From MED-G105 sp965263305 (GTDB lineage Bacteria; Pseudomonadota; Alphaproteobacteria; Caulobacterales; Parvularculaceae): DNA of 64,000 nucleotides. The translations under genes and the position numbers were made by a program. The notes under the pieces were generated by a model. The model had not been told where the DNA came from and did not search any database. It worked only from the letters and a program-made list of their open reading frames with translations. Shown one piece after another: positions 42,631 through 51,595 of the stretch (position 1 is the stretch's first letter; every line of letters begins with the position of its first letter). The DNA is taken from contig OZ253666.1 of the NCBI GenBank assembly GCA_965263305.1, forward strand, positions 186,001-250,000. The letters are read 5' to 3'.

Positions 42631-45111
42631 ATGGAAAACTTGCTAAATCTCGATGATACGAATGAAAATTCGAGTGAAAACAGCCTAACAAATTCGATAG
42701 CTTATCATTTGAAATTTAGCGTTTGCGCTTCAGATAATGAAGTTGATGCAAATGCTCTTTACATTGCGTTGGCTTACGCAATGCGTGAACGCATTGTTAC
42801 CGGCATGCAGAACGCAAAGTTACGAAACAAGCGTACTGCCCACAAAAAGATCCATTATCTTTCAATGGAATTTTTGATTGGTAAGTGCACTGAAAACAAC
42901 CTGATTAATTTGAATCTATACGACGAAGCTAAGCAGGCCCTCAAAGAGTATGGCTACGACTTGGCGGATATTCTAGAGCAAGAGAACGACCCGGCTCTTG
43001 GCAACGGCGGATTAGGAAGACTAGCGGCTTGTTTCCTTGACTCAATGGCGTCGTTGGATATTGCGGGCTTTGGATACGGTATTAATTACGACTACGGCTT
43101 ATTTCGACAGTCCATCACGAACGGATACCAAAAAGAGAGCCCAGACACTTGGAAGAGTGATGGCGCTCCATGGCTGATTGAGAGAAAATCCCAGTCAAAA
43201 ATCATACCAATCTATGGAAGCGTTTTTGAAAACGTCAATCATGATGGTGAGTACAACCCAAGCTGGATGAATTGGAAAGCCCTTGTTGGCGTTCCTTATG
43301 ATCTTGGTATCACCGGCTATGGCGATGCTCGCACCAATTATCTTCGCCTTTATTCCGCCCGCGCGTCCGATGAGTTCGACATGAACATCTTCAACGATGG
43401 CGATTACATGCACGCCGTCGAAGAAAAACTCGAATCAGAGCGTATTTCAAAAATTCTATACCCTGAAGATAGTACAGAATCGGGAAAAGAACTTCGATTA
43501 ATCCAGGAGTATTTTTTCGTCGCTTGCGCGATCCGCGATATCATCGAGAACCATCTTGAGGACAATGCCGATTGCAGCAATTTCTCTGAATTAAACGCCA
43601 TTCAATTAAACGACACGCATCCGGCTCTCGCCGTTGCTGAATTGATGAGATTCTTCGTCGATGAACAGCGTCTTTCCTGGGATGATGCATGGGAACAAAC
43701 AACAACGGCTTGTTCTTACACAAATCACACCCTTCTACCCGAGGCGTTAGAATGCTGGGGCGAAGACCTAATAAACAAAGTTCTACCACGCCACCTTCAA
43801 GTAATTCGCGAGATTGAACGCCGTTTTGTCGATTTTGCGAAGTCCAAGAACGTTAGCGACGCCAACATCGATAAAATGAAGATCTTCGCCCAGGATGCCG
43901 CTGGCAATACCATCGTTCGTATGGCAAACCTTTCCATTATCGGAAGCCACACGACTAATGGGGTCGCAGCACTTCATAGTGAACTCGTAAAATCTTCCTT
44001 GGTGCCTGAGTTTTATCAACTTTGGCCTGAGAAATTCCAAAACAAAACCAACGGCGTTACCCCAAGGCGTTGGCTCAAGCAAGCTAATCCGGCGCTTTCC
44101 GAGTTAATTGATGAAGCCATTGGGCCAGATTGGGTTGCAGACTTAAACCGTCTATCAAAATTATCGCATTTTGCTTCTGATGCTTCGTTCCAGGAAAAAT
44201 TCGCTTTCATTAAGAAGGAAAATAAACAAAAGCTCTCAAACATCATCTACGATAAATGCCGTATTCGAATTGATAGTGACTTTCTTTTTGACATCCAGGC
44301 GAAGAGAATCCACGAGTACAAGAGGCAATTGCTGAATGTACTGCATATCGTCGACCAGTATCTTTCGATCACCGCGGACCGTGTTGTGCCGACCGCCCCT
44401 GTTGCGTACATTTTCGCCGGCAAAGCTGCACCTGGATACTTCATTGCTAAACGCATCATAAAACTAATCAACAACATCGCAATGGTTGTTAATCAAGACC
44501 CTCGGTCATCGCAATTTATAAAGGTTGCCTTCCTGCCCGACTACCGCGTCTCGTTGGCGGAGCGGATTTTTCCCGCCGCCAATATCAGTGAACAAATTTC
44601 AACGGCTGGTTTCGAAGCATCCGGCACCGGCAACATGAAATTCGCTTTAAATGGGGCTTTAACGGTTGGCACGCTCGATGGTGCAAACGTTGAAATAAAG
44701 GAAGAGGTTGGCGACGACAACATCTACATCTTCGGTAATACTGTCGAAGAAATCGCCGCCCTAAAAGAGAACGACTATAACCCTTGGGATATTTATAACC
44801 AAAACCATCGTGTACGTCGGGTTTTGGACACCATTAACGGCGAGTTGTTTTCGCCGGGTGAGCCCGGGCTTTTTGAACCAATTTACTACAGCCTTCTAAG
44901 CGGGGGTGACTATTTCTGCGTGCTCGCTGATTTTGATGCGTACCTCCAATGTCAACAGCGTATACGCAGCGAATATACGGATGCGTCAAGCTGGAGTCAG
45001 AAAGCGATCCTCAATATCGCCGGCATGCCTAAGTTCTCATCCGATCGAACAATCCAAGAATACGCCAAAGAAATTTGGGGCATCAATCCTTCCGTGAAAG
45101 CGGTTAGCTAG
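42631..45111 (+). CDS. glgP: Glycogen/maltodextrin phosphorylase
   Basis: The 826-residue product has ALGNGGLGRLAACFLDSMA, YGINYDYGLFRQ, IQLNDTHPALAVAELM, TNGVTPRRWL and the PLP lysine K670 in EASGTGNMKFALNGALTVGT. It releases glucose-1-phosphate from alpha-1,4-glucan ends. The ATG at 42631 has GGAG seven bases upstream; the GTG at 42613 would place that site inside the gene. It opens a seven-gene run of mixed carbohydrate and regulatory genes, so the glucose-1-phosphate it makes probably feeds the nucleotidyltransferase encoded further down. Confidence 0.95.
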   Translation: MENLLNLDDTNENSSENSLTNSIAYHLKFSVCASDNEVDANALYIALAYAMRERIVTGMQNAKLRNKRTAHKKIHYLSMEFLIGKCTENNLINLNLYDEAKQALKEYGYDLADILEQENDPALGNGGLGRLAACFLDSMASLDIAGFGYGINYDYGLFRQSITNGYQKESPDTWKSDGAPWLIERKSQSKIIPIYGSVFENVNHDGEYNPSWMNWKALVGVPYDLGITGYGDARTNYLRLYSARASDEFDMNIFNDGDYMHAVEEKLESERISKILYPEDSTESGKELRLIQEYFFVACAIRDIIENHLEDNADCSNFSELNAIQLNDTHPALAVAELMRFFVDEQRLSWDDAWEQTTTACSYTNHTLLPEALECWGEDLINKVLPRHLQVIREIERRFVDFAKSKNVSDANIDKMKIFAQDAAGNTIVRMANLSIIGSHTTNGVAALHSELVKSSLVPEFYQLWPEKFQNKTNGVTPRRWLKQANPALSELIDEAIGPDWVADLNRLSKLSHFASDASFQEKFAFIKKENKQKLSNIIYDKCRIRIDSDFLFDIQAKRIHEYKRQLLNVLHIVDQYLSITADRVVPTAPVAYIFAGKAAPGYFIAKRIIKLINNIAMVVNQDPRSSQFIKVAFLPDYRVSLAERIFPAANISEQISTAGFEASGTGNMKFALNGALTVGTLDGANVEIKEEVGDDNIYIFGNTVEEIAALKENDYNPWDIYNQNHRVRRVLDTINGELFSPGEPGLFEPIYYSLLSGGDYFCVLADFDAYLQCQQRIRSEYTDASSWSQKAILNIAGMPKFSSDRTIQEYAKEIWGINPSVKAVS

Positions 45112-45130
45112 GAATTGAAGTAAAAAAACA

Positions 45131-46051
45131 ATGTGCTTCCGCCCCTTCATAGGATTGATATTCGCGTGCGCCGCATCGATACCAGCATCGGCGCATGCGG
45201 AAGAGAACCCTGTCATCCAGGGGATCTTGTCGTCTTATGATATTCCCATCAACGATCTCAGAGAGAAACCGGATGGCGGACCGCTAAAGCGTCTTTTTTC
45301 GGGTTTTAGCGGTAACTTCACCTTAGGTGTTCCGTTAGATCTGACCGCGGATGTCGTCAACGAAGGGGATGGATTCCGCAGTCGCGTCGGCAATACGCCA
45401 ACCGTCCGGGCAACCGTAAAATATAATCCCGTTGGGGCGTGGTTCGCAGCAGGAACATTTTACTATTACAAAGACGGCGATTTGCAACAGGATTGGAATC
45501 CAGACTTTTCCTATGTGTTTGGATACGACGATTGGCGCCCGTACACCTTCAGTCTTGTATACTCCAATTATGGCGGCAATCGGATTAACCCAGACCGGTC
45601 AAGCGGTTCCGAAGTAACTGAATTCAACGAGGGGACAATTTCCCTCGGGTGGAAATTTCCTCTTCCAAAGAAAATAGCCAAGCCCTTTTTACTTTTTAAA
45701 GACGGCGGCATCGGTTGTATCGTGAATTACCATGTCAGCCCACAATTTTTCGATCTCGCATCATCGCGAAATCGACCTTGGAAACAAGCCGCGTCACTAG
45801 GGTGTAAATATACGATCAAGGGCAATTGGTATGTGAATTGGAACGCATTCTACTATCCGAAATCCTTTCAACAACAACCATGGGACCCTGATTTCACCTA
45901 TGGCATTGGATATTTCGATTGGCGACCAGGTACGATTTCTATTCAGTATAACAATTATTCTGGTAATCGCTTTCCTTGGCGTCAACGCGGCCCAGATACC
46001 GGACGGTTCACCGATGGCGAATTTTCAATAAGCTGGGGTTGGAGTTTCTGA
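45131..46051 (+). CDS. Exported putative outer-membrane beta-barrel with an internal duplication
   Basis: The 306-residue product has a signal peptide (cleavage near SAHA-E) and then two halves that repeat the same pattern: a first DWNPDFSYVFGYDDWRP with YSNYGGNRI, and a second PWDPDFTYGIGYFDWRPG with YNNYSGNRF. The aromatic-rich strands and terminal Trp/Phe fit a small outer-membrane barrel. I cannot name a family. It lies 19 bases after glgP and overlaps the next gene by one base, so it is an integral part of the operon; an export or surface-attachment role for the polysaccharide is the natural guess. Confidence 0.6.
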   Translation: MCFRPFIGLIFACAASIPASAHAEENPVIQGILSSYDIPINDLREKPDGGPLKRLFSGFSGNFTLGVPLDLTADVVNEGDGFRSRVGNTPTVRATVKYNPVGAWFAAGTFYYYKDGDLQQDWNPDFSYVFGYDDWRPYTFSLVYSNYGGNRINPDRSSGSEVTEFNEGTISLGWKFPLPKKIAKPFLLFKDGGIGCIVNYHVSPQFFDLASSRNRPWKQAASLGCKYTIKGNWYVNWNAFYYPKSFQQQPWDPDFTYGIGYFDWRPGTISIQYNNYSGNRFPWRQRGPDTGRFTDGEFSISWGWSF

Positions 46052-47295
46052 TGAGTGTCATCAGCCTAGAACGTTTTTTAGTCGGGCGCCGGAAAAATAT
46101 TCTCGTTGTCGACGATGCGATGTCTATTCGATTGACGTTGTCTCATTTTCTTAAAAAACTCGGCTTCCAGGTTTTTCAAGCGAGCAATGGCGTCGAAGCA
46201 CTAGAGTTGCTCCAAGAACACGACATTCCTGTTATCATCTCCGACTGGGAGATGCCGGAAATGAACGGTATCGAGTTTTGCCTAGAAACCCGAAAGCGTT
46301 ACGATGAGAATGAGCACTACATAATTATACTAACCGCAAACACTCAAAAAAGCGCGATTAAGAGTATTTTTGACGCTGGCGGAAATGACTACCTTACAAA
46401 ACCAATCGACATGGTCGCGTTGTCAGCAAGATTGTTGGGTGGGTTGCGTATTACAACGTGGCGTGATGATCTAAAATGGTCCAAAGCACAGCTTGAATAT
46501 CATAAACAACAACTTGATGAAGCCTATGCCCGGATTAAAGATGATCTCATCATTGCTGCAAGCGTTCAACGACGCCATGTACCGCAGAATTATCCGCAAA
46601 TTGGAACGATTACATTTGCCGGTGCATTTTTACCAGCATTTTATACAGCCGGCGACATCTTCAACTATGTCCAATTGAACGACACCGAAATCGCCGTGTT
46701 CTCCGTCGATGTTTCCGGGCATGGCATCGCTTCTTCCCTACTCGCCGTATCGGTGTCGGAAACATTGTGTGCGAACGGTAACGCGCAGCCGATTCTATTC
46801 GAAGAGAATGACGATAAATCAACCGCGCGTTCGCCGGAAGCCGTCGTTTACGAACTAAATAAACGCTTCGTTCAAGGTGAAACAGACCATTATTTAACCA
46901 TAAATTATGGCGTCATCAATCTTGAAGCTAGCATTTTTCGCCTATGCCAAGCGGGGCATCCCCCGCTTCTTTTGATACGAGAAGATGGCAGCGGACACGA
47001 AATTGGTCGAGGCGGCATGCCCGTAGGCCTGTTTGAGTTTGCCGAATACGACTCGGTTGATTTCAAACTTCAACGCGGTGACCGCGTATATTTATTTTCC
47101 GATGGCATTCCCGAATCTGAAAACTCCGATGGTGATCAGTTTGGTGAAGGCAGAATGATCGAGAACCTCACAGGTTCGAGATCCGTGAATATGGTCGAGT
47201 CGATTTCCTCAGTAATAGGATCGGCTAGATCATGGCAAGGCGCAGATGCGTTTAACGATGATGTTTCAATCATCGGATTTGAATTTTCTTACTAA
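46051..47295 (+). CDS. Receiver (REC) domain fused to SpoIIE/PP2C serine phosphatase
   Basis: The 414-residue product has a receiver domain with D65 (VIISDWEMPEMNGIEF) and K117 (YLTKPID), a coiled-coil linker, and from about residue 190 a PP2C-type phosphatase: SVDVSGHGIASSLLAV, GHPPLLLIRED and LFSDGIPES hold the metal-binding aspartates. Such proteins (RsbU/HsbR-like) dephosphorylate a STAS antagonist when the receiver is phosphorylated. It starts at 46051, overlapping the barrel gene by one base, with ggag seven bases upstream. The next gene encodes just such a STAS protein, and an RsbW-like kinase follows two genes later. Confidence 0.9.
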   Translation: MSVISLERFLVGRRKNILVVDDAMSIRLTLSHFLKKLGFQVFQASNGVEALELLQEHDIPVIISDWEMPEMNGIEFCLETRKRYDENEHYIIILTANTQKSAIKSIFDAGGNDYLTKPIDMVALSARLLGGLRITTWRDDLKWSKAQLEYHKQQLDEAYARIKDDLIIAASVQRRHVPQNYPQIGTITFAGAFLPAFYTAGDIFNYVQLNDTEIAVFSVDVSGHGIASSLLAVSVSETLCANGNAQPILFEENDDKSTARSPEAVVYELNKRFVQGETDHYLTINYGVINLEASIFRLCQAGHPPLLLIREDGSGHEIGRGGMPVGLFEFAEYDSVDFKLQRGDRVYLFSDGIPESENSDGDQFGEGRMIENLTGSRSVNMVESISSVIGSARSWQGADAFNDDVSIIGFEFSY

Positions 47296-47317
47296 TCAGC
47301 AACGAAGGAGAACCCAA

Positions 47318-47650
47318 ATGTTGATTGACTACCGTGACGAAGACAACCGTCGAATTGTTCATGTCGTTGAAAAGAGACTGGACGCCTCATCCGCCGTCAA
47401 TTTTAAAACGGAGCTAAAAAAGCAAATTGACGCTGGCAACAAAGACATCATCATCGATCTTTCGGAAGTCGATTTTATCGATAGCTCCGGATTGGGTTCT
47501 TTGGTGTCGATTTTGAAGATGGTCGCCTCAGAGGGCACCCTCTCCATCACCGGTCTTCAGAAGAAAACTGAACAGATTTTCAAATTGACACGAATGGATA
47601 CCGTTTTCCGTTTGTACCCATCGGTTACTGAAGCATTGGAAGCCGCGTAA
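47318..47650 (+). CDS. STAS-domain anti-sigma-factor antagonist
   Basis: The 110-residue product has the SpoIIAA/RsbV core DLSEVDFIDSSGLGSLVSIL, with the phosphorylatable serine at S57 (by analogy to Ser58 of SpoIIAA). In a partner switch the dephospho form binds the RsbW-like kinase and frees its target. The start at 47318 follows gaaggag; the earlier in-frame start lies inside the phosphatase gene. It lies between the phosphatase gene and the nucleotidyltransferase gene. Confidence 0.92.
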   Translation: MLIDYRDEDNRRIVHVVEKRLDASSAVNFKTELKKQIDAGNKDIIIDLSEVDFIDSSGLGSLVSILKMVASEGTLSITGLQKKTEQIFKLTRMDTVFRLYPSVTEALEAA

Positions 47651-47671
47651 AACGCGGATGAGGTATTGATC

Positions 47672-48865
47672 ATGAAAGCGATGATTTTGTGTGCCGGCAA
47701 AGGCACACGCCTGCGCCCGATGACCCTGGACACCCCTAAACCGATGATTCCATTGGTGGACAAACCGATATTACAATATATCGTCGAACATCTTCGGAAG
47801 CATGATGTCAATGACATTGCTGTTAATCTCAGCTACTTGCCTGAGAAAATCGCCGACTACTTTAGAGACGGCGCGGCGCATGGCGTTCGGATGTTCTATT
47901 CCTATGAAGGAGAACTGAAGGACGGCGTGTTTGAAGGCACCGCCCTTGGTTCGGCCGGCGGCATGATGAAAATCCAGGCCGAGACGGGATTCTTTGACGA
48001 CACGTTTATCGTGATGTGCGGTGACGCAGCCGTTAATATGGATATCAGCCGTTTAGTACGCGAGCACAAAGAACGTAATGCGCTTGCCACAATCGTGCTG
48101 AAAAATGTTGAGCCTCACGAGGTTTCTAAATATGGCATTGTTGCGCTTGATGACAACGGTCGCATTCAACAATTCCAGGAAAAGCCAGAACCATCTGAAG
48201 CGATCTCGACATTAGCGAACACTGGAATCTATATTTTCGAGCCTGAAATTTTCGATCATATTCCTACCAATCAAGAATACGATCTTGGTGGTGATTTATT
48301 TCCGAAACTTTGCGAACTCACTGATCGGTTCTACGGTGCAAGCGATGATTTTGAGTGGCTTGATATCGGAAACTTGAAAGACTTCCGGACGGCATCTGGA
48401 AAATTATTGACTGACCCTCCTGCCGAAATGCTTGTGCCGGGGGAAGAAATTCGTCCTGGCGTTCGGGTGGGTCTCAATGTGTCCATCAATCTGACGAACA
48501 CACAGATTGAAGGTCCGGTATATATCGGCGCCGGATCCAAAATCGAAAATGGCGTTAGAATTATTGGCCCGGCGGTCATTGGGCCGAACAGCCATATTCA
48601 GGATAACGCTATTATTCATCAGTCCATCTTAGGACCGAATACCAGGGTGCAACGCAACGTCCTTGTGACACGAGCCATTTCCCACGGTGGATACCTCATC
48701 AACGAGGCGAACCAATCGGAAAAAATTTCGGATAACGGCCCGCTTCGCGATGCAAGAGAAGGTGATGTCTCTCCGTCGGCGCAATCAAGCGCGATTGCAA
48801 ACATCAATTTAATTGATCAGATCATCTCGTCGGATTCGGCACTCAAGTTAAAGCTTAGCGCCTGA
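47672..48865 (+). CDS. Sugar-nucleotide pyrophosphorylase with left-handed beta-helix repeats
   Basis: The 397-residue product has the NTP-transferase core MKAMILCAGKGTRLRPMTLD, TPKPMIPLVDKP, FIVMCGDAAVNMDI and QFQEKPEP, then hexapeptide repeats from about residue 250 (GPVYIGAGSKIENGVRIIG). This is closest to mannose-1-phosphate guanylyltransferase-like or glucose-1-phosphate enzymes; the nucleotide and sugar cannot be fixed from sequence. In context it would use glucose-1-phosphate from glgP. It starts 21 bases after the STAS gene. Confidence 0.82.
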   Translation: MKAMILCAGKGTRLRPMTLDTPKPMIPLVDKPILQYIVEHLRKHDVNDIAVNLSYLPEKIADYFRDGAAHGVRMFYSYEGELKDGVFEGTALGSAGGMMKIQAETGFFDDTFIVMCGDAAVNMDISRLVREHKERNALATIVLKNVEPHEVSKYGIVALDDNGRIQQFQEKPEPSEAISTLANTGIYIFEPEIFDHIPTNQEYDLGGDLFPKLCELTDRFYGASDDFEWLDIGNLKDFRTASGKLLTDPPAEMLVPGEEIRPGVRVGLNVSINLTNTQIEGPVYIGAGSKIENGVRIIGPAVIGPNSHIQDNAIIHQSILGPNTRVQRNVLVTRAISHGGYLINEANQSEKISDNGPLRDAREGDVSPSAQSSAIANINLIDQIISSDSALKLKLSA

Positions 48866-48866
48866 C

Positions 48867-49280
48867 ATGAGTATTTGTGCAATGTTTCATGAAAAGTACA
48901 TCATCAACAGTACCTACCTCGATGTCCGCAAAACCCTCGTTTCTGTCGTCGAGATGATTGGTGACGGCCTTGATGATGTACAACTTGCATCATTTGAGTT
49001 GTGCTTAGCAGAAACATTGAACAACATTGTCGAGCACTCTTACAAAGAAAACCCGGATGAAAAGATCGAGATTGAAGTTGACAGTGTCGATGGTTCAATC
49101 CGGGTATCAATCATAGATCAAGGCTTGCCAAACACGATAATTATGAAAGACGCCGATTCGCCGGTGCCGAGCGACCTCCATGAAGGCGGATTTGGCGTCT
49201 CTCTAATCCAACGACTTGCGACAAAATATTCCTACGAACGCGTTAATGAACGCAATATCACGATGATCTGGTTCTCCTGA
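48867..49280 (+). CDS. RsbW/SpoIIAB-like serine kinase (anti-sigma-factor type)
   Basis: The 137-residue product is a stand-alone GHKL ATPase: N box ELCLAETLNNIVEHSY, then DQGLP and the GGFGVSLIQRL glycine lid. It lies one base after the nucleotidyltransferase gene and overlaps the GH2 gene by one base. It should phosphorylate the STAS protein and hold a target protein inactive. No sigma factor is in the window, so the target may be an enzyme or a regulator elsewhere, as in the HsbA/HsbD and SypE/SypA cases. Confidence 0.88.
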   Translation: MSICAMFHEKYIINSTYLDVRKTLVSVVEMIGDGLDDVQLASFELCLAETLNNIVEHSYKENPDEKIEIEVDSVDGSIRVSIIDQGLPNTIIMKDADSPVPSDLHEGGFGVSLIQRLATKYSYERVNERNITMIWFS

Positions 49281-51484
49281 TGCTGAAATTCTTTCGCCTT
49301 TTCATTTTTACCCTACTGGTTTCAATGCTGTTCACGCCACACGCGCAAGCAAAATGGCGTGTCTCGACGTTACCACTGAATGGCGAATGGGAGTTTCACA
49401 GTGTTGACGGTGTTTTCACCGTCGACAAGATTACCGCCGGGGAGGATTTAACCTGGCGCCCCATCAATGTGCCAGCAAACTGGCATCTGGAAGGCATCGA
49501 CCACCACGGCTCGGCCATCTACCGAAAAGCGTTTCAATTCGATTTAGGAGACCGCACCCTATCTCACTTTCTAGAATTCAGCGGCGTCGATTACGCAGCT
49601 GACATCTGGCTCAATGGAACCTATGTTGGGTCGCATCAGGGATATTTCCACTCGTTTGGGTTCGATATCACCAAGCACCTGCTGACAGGTGAGAACATCA
49701 TACAAGTCGTTGTTCATAGCCCCAATGAGGAGTTTGGCTCCGTTTGGTCCCTACAAAAACAACTCATTAAAGGGATTTTCAATCACCACGACACCCGCCC
49801 GGGCGGTGCTTGGAGCACCCGCGGTCAAGAAATGAACACGGGCGGCATTTGGTCAGATGTTTTAATCAAAACCACGGGACCGGCGGCCTTTAAGAACGTC
49901 AAGCTCTCGCCGAGTTTTGATGAAAACTTAAACGGTCGCCTTCGCGTCCAGTTCGATGTCAACGGCGGATCTCCCCGGGTTGTCGATTCGGTCTCAATAC
50001 GGGTAACGCCCCATAATTTTTCCGGCCCGAGCCAACGACAAAAAAAGAAACTGCGCGGCGGCGCTCGGCACTCATATGAGGTCGATGTCGATGTAAAAGA
50101 CGTCCGCTTGTGGTGGCCCTATGACCTCGGGGCGCCAAACCTTTATGAAGTTGAACTCACCATTTATTCAAAAGGACAAGTCACAGACACCGTCCGACGG
50201 ATATTTGGCTTCCGCACGGTGGAAAGACACGCCGAAACCGGCGAATGGCGGATTAACGGAAAGCGGTTTTTCCTTCGCGGTACAAACTACATTGCCACAC
50301 AATGGCTCTCGGAAATGAGCGACGAAGATTATGACGTCGATTTAGCTTTAATGCGTGGAGCGCATATCAATACCGTTCGAGTTCACGCCCATATCGGGGC
50401 GAAACCGTTCTATGAGGCTGCGGATCGTATCGGTATGCTCGTTTGGCAGGACTTCCCGCTGCAATGGGGATACGACGACTCTCCTGATTTCCATGCAGAA
50501 GCGAAAAAACAAGCCGTTGAGATGGTTGATCATTTGAACGACCATCCATCGGTGATCGCATGGAGTATGCAGAATGAGCCCCCGTGGGACGCTGACTGGA
50601 TGAAATACAAATACGATAATTACGATCCAGAACAAAATAAGACCCTCACCAACGCTCTTTATACTGTGGTGAAGGCCCATGACGAAACCCGCTACACCCA
50701 TTCCCACTCCGCGACAGCAGAGCACCCTTGGTTAGGATGGTATTCCGGCAGTTGGCTTGATTATGCGAAACCAACAACACAGTCACTTGTGACGGAGTTC
50801 GGCGCACAAGCACTGCCGAATGCGGCCGGGCTTAGACGAATTTTTCCCGAAGACGCCCTCTTTCCCGATGACGATAAGGATTGGGCGCTGTGGTCATATC
50901 ACAATTTTCAAAAGCACGAACTGACCAACGTCGCCGGCGTGTCCATCGGCGAAAACATCGATGAGTTCATTGAAAACACACAGCAATACCAGGCGAAACT
51001 GACTAAGTTTGCAGCCGAAAACCTTCGCCGGCAAAAGTACAACCCTGTTGGCGGCGCGTTTCAATTTATGTTCAATGAAGATTGGCCGTCCGTAAACTGG
51101 GGAATATTGGATTACTGGCGCGACCCGAAACCTGGTTACCAGGCCCTGAAAACGGCGTACCAGCCGATCCTAGCAAGTTTGGAATGGCGTAAGGACGAAT
51201 ACGCCGTCGATGAAGACGTTGAAGTCGGTCTCTGGGTCATCAATGACCTTTATGAAACCCACCCAAACGCGACATTTGACCTATCACTGCGAACGCCAAA
51301 AACTGTGTTGGACGTCGGCAGCTACACGGTCAATGTTTCAGAGGATGATGTGCAAAAAATCGCTGTTTGGCGCCATCGAATGACGGAACAAGGAAATTAT
51401 GTACTCGTCGCTCATTTAAGGTCTTCAAAAGGTGATTTATTAAGTTCGAATTCTTTTAATTTTACTGTCAATGTCGTGAAGTAG
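49280..51484 (+). CDS. Exported GH2-family glycoside hydrolase
   Basis: The 734-residue product has a signal peptide (cleavage near AQA-K), a sugar-binding domain (WHLEGIDHHGSAIYRKAFQF), an immunoglobulin-like domain, and the TIM barrel with FFLRGTNYIA, E433 as acid/base in SMQNEPPWD and E506 as nucleophile in VTEFGAQALP. GH2 covers beta-galactosidases, beta-glucuronidases and beta-mannosidases; activity here is open. It is the last gene of the glgP-led run. It is probably periplasmic, where it could trim the new polysaccharide. Confidence 0.88.
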   Translation: MLKFFRLFIFTLLVSMLFTPHAQAKWRVSTLPLNGEWEFHSVDGVFTVDKITAGEDLTWRPINVPANWHLEGIDHHGSAIYRKAFQFDLGDRTLSHFLEFSGVDYAADIWLNGTYVGSHQGYFHSFGFDITKHLLTGENIIQVVVHSPNEEFGSVWSLQKQLIKGIFNHHDTRPGGAWSTRGQEMNTGGIWSDVLIKTTGPAAFKNVKLSPSFDENLNGRLRVQFDVNGGSPRVVDSVSIRVTPHNFSGPSQRQKKKLRGGARHSYEVDVDVKDVRLWWPYDLGAPNLYEVELTIYSKGQVTDTVRRIFGFRTVERHAETGEWRINGKRFFLRGTNYIATQWLSEMSDEDYDVDLALMRGAHINTVRVHAHIGAKPFYEAADRIGMLVWQDFPLQWGYDDSPDFHAEAKKQAVEMVDHLNDHPSVIAWSMQNEPPWDADWMKYKYDNYDPEQNKTLTNALYTVVKAHDETRYTHSHSATAEHPWLGWYSGSWLDYAKPTTQSLVTEFGAQALPNAAGLRRIFPEDALFPDDDKDWALWSYHNFQKHELTNVAGVSIGENIDEFIENTQQYQAKLTKFAAENLRRQKYNPVGGAFQFMFNEDWPSVNWGILDYWRDPKPGYQALKTAYQPILASLEWRKDEYAVDEDVEVGLWVINDLYETHPNATFDLSLRTPKTVLDVGSYTVNVSEDDVQKIAVWRHRMTEQGNYVLVAHLRSSKGDLLSSNSFNFTVNVVK

Positions 51485-51543
51485 TTTTATTTATTTTTAT
51501 ATTACTGCTTTACTTACTCTCTTTGGTTAACTCTAAATTCACA

Positions 51544-51565
51544 ATACCCGTTTAGCGTGTGTTTT
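51544..51565 (+). promoter_or_regulatory. Conserved element upstream of the GT2 gene
   Basis: Matches the glgP element at 42572 in 19 of 22 positions (both begin atacccgttt and end in tgtgtttt). It overlaps the left arm of the hairpin at 51546-51589, 31 bases before the ATG. Confidence 0.55.
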
Positions 51566-51593
51566 ATTGTTTGAGCGCGTTAAACGGGTTTTT
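51546..51593 (+). other. Hairpin and T-run immediately before the GT2 start codon
   Basis: acccgttta (51546-51554) pairs with taaacgggt (51581-51589), loop 26 bases, and T residues fill 51589-51593; the ATG begins at 51596. The right arm covers the only weak ribosome-site candidate. It looks like an attenuator or a ribosome-blocking stem in the leader of the synthase operon. Confidence 0.55.
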
Positions 51594-51595
51594 CT

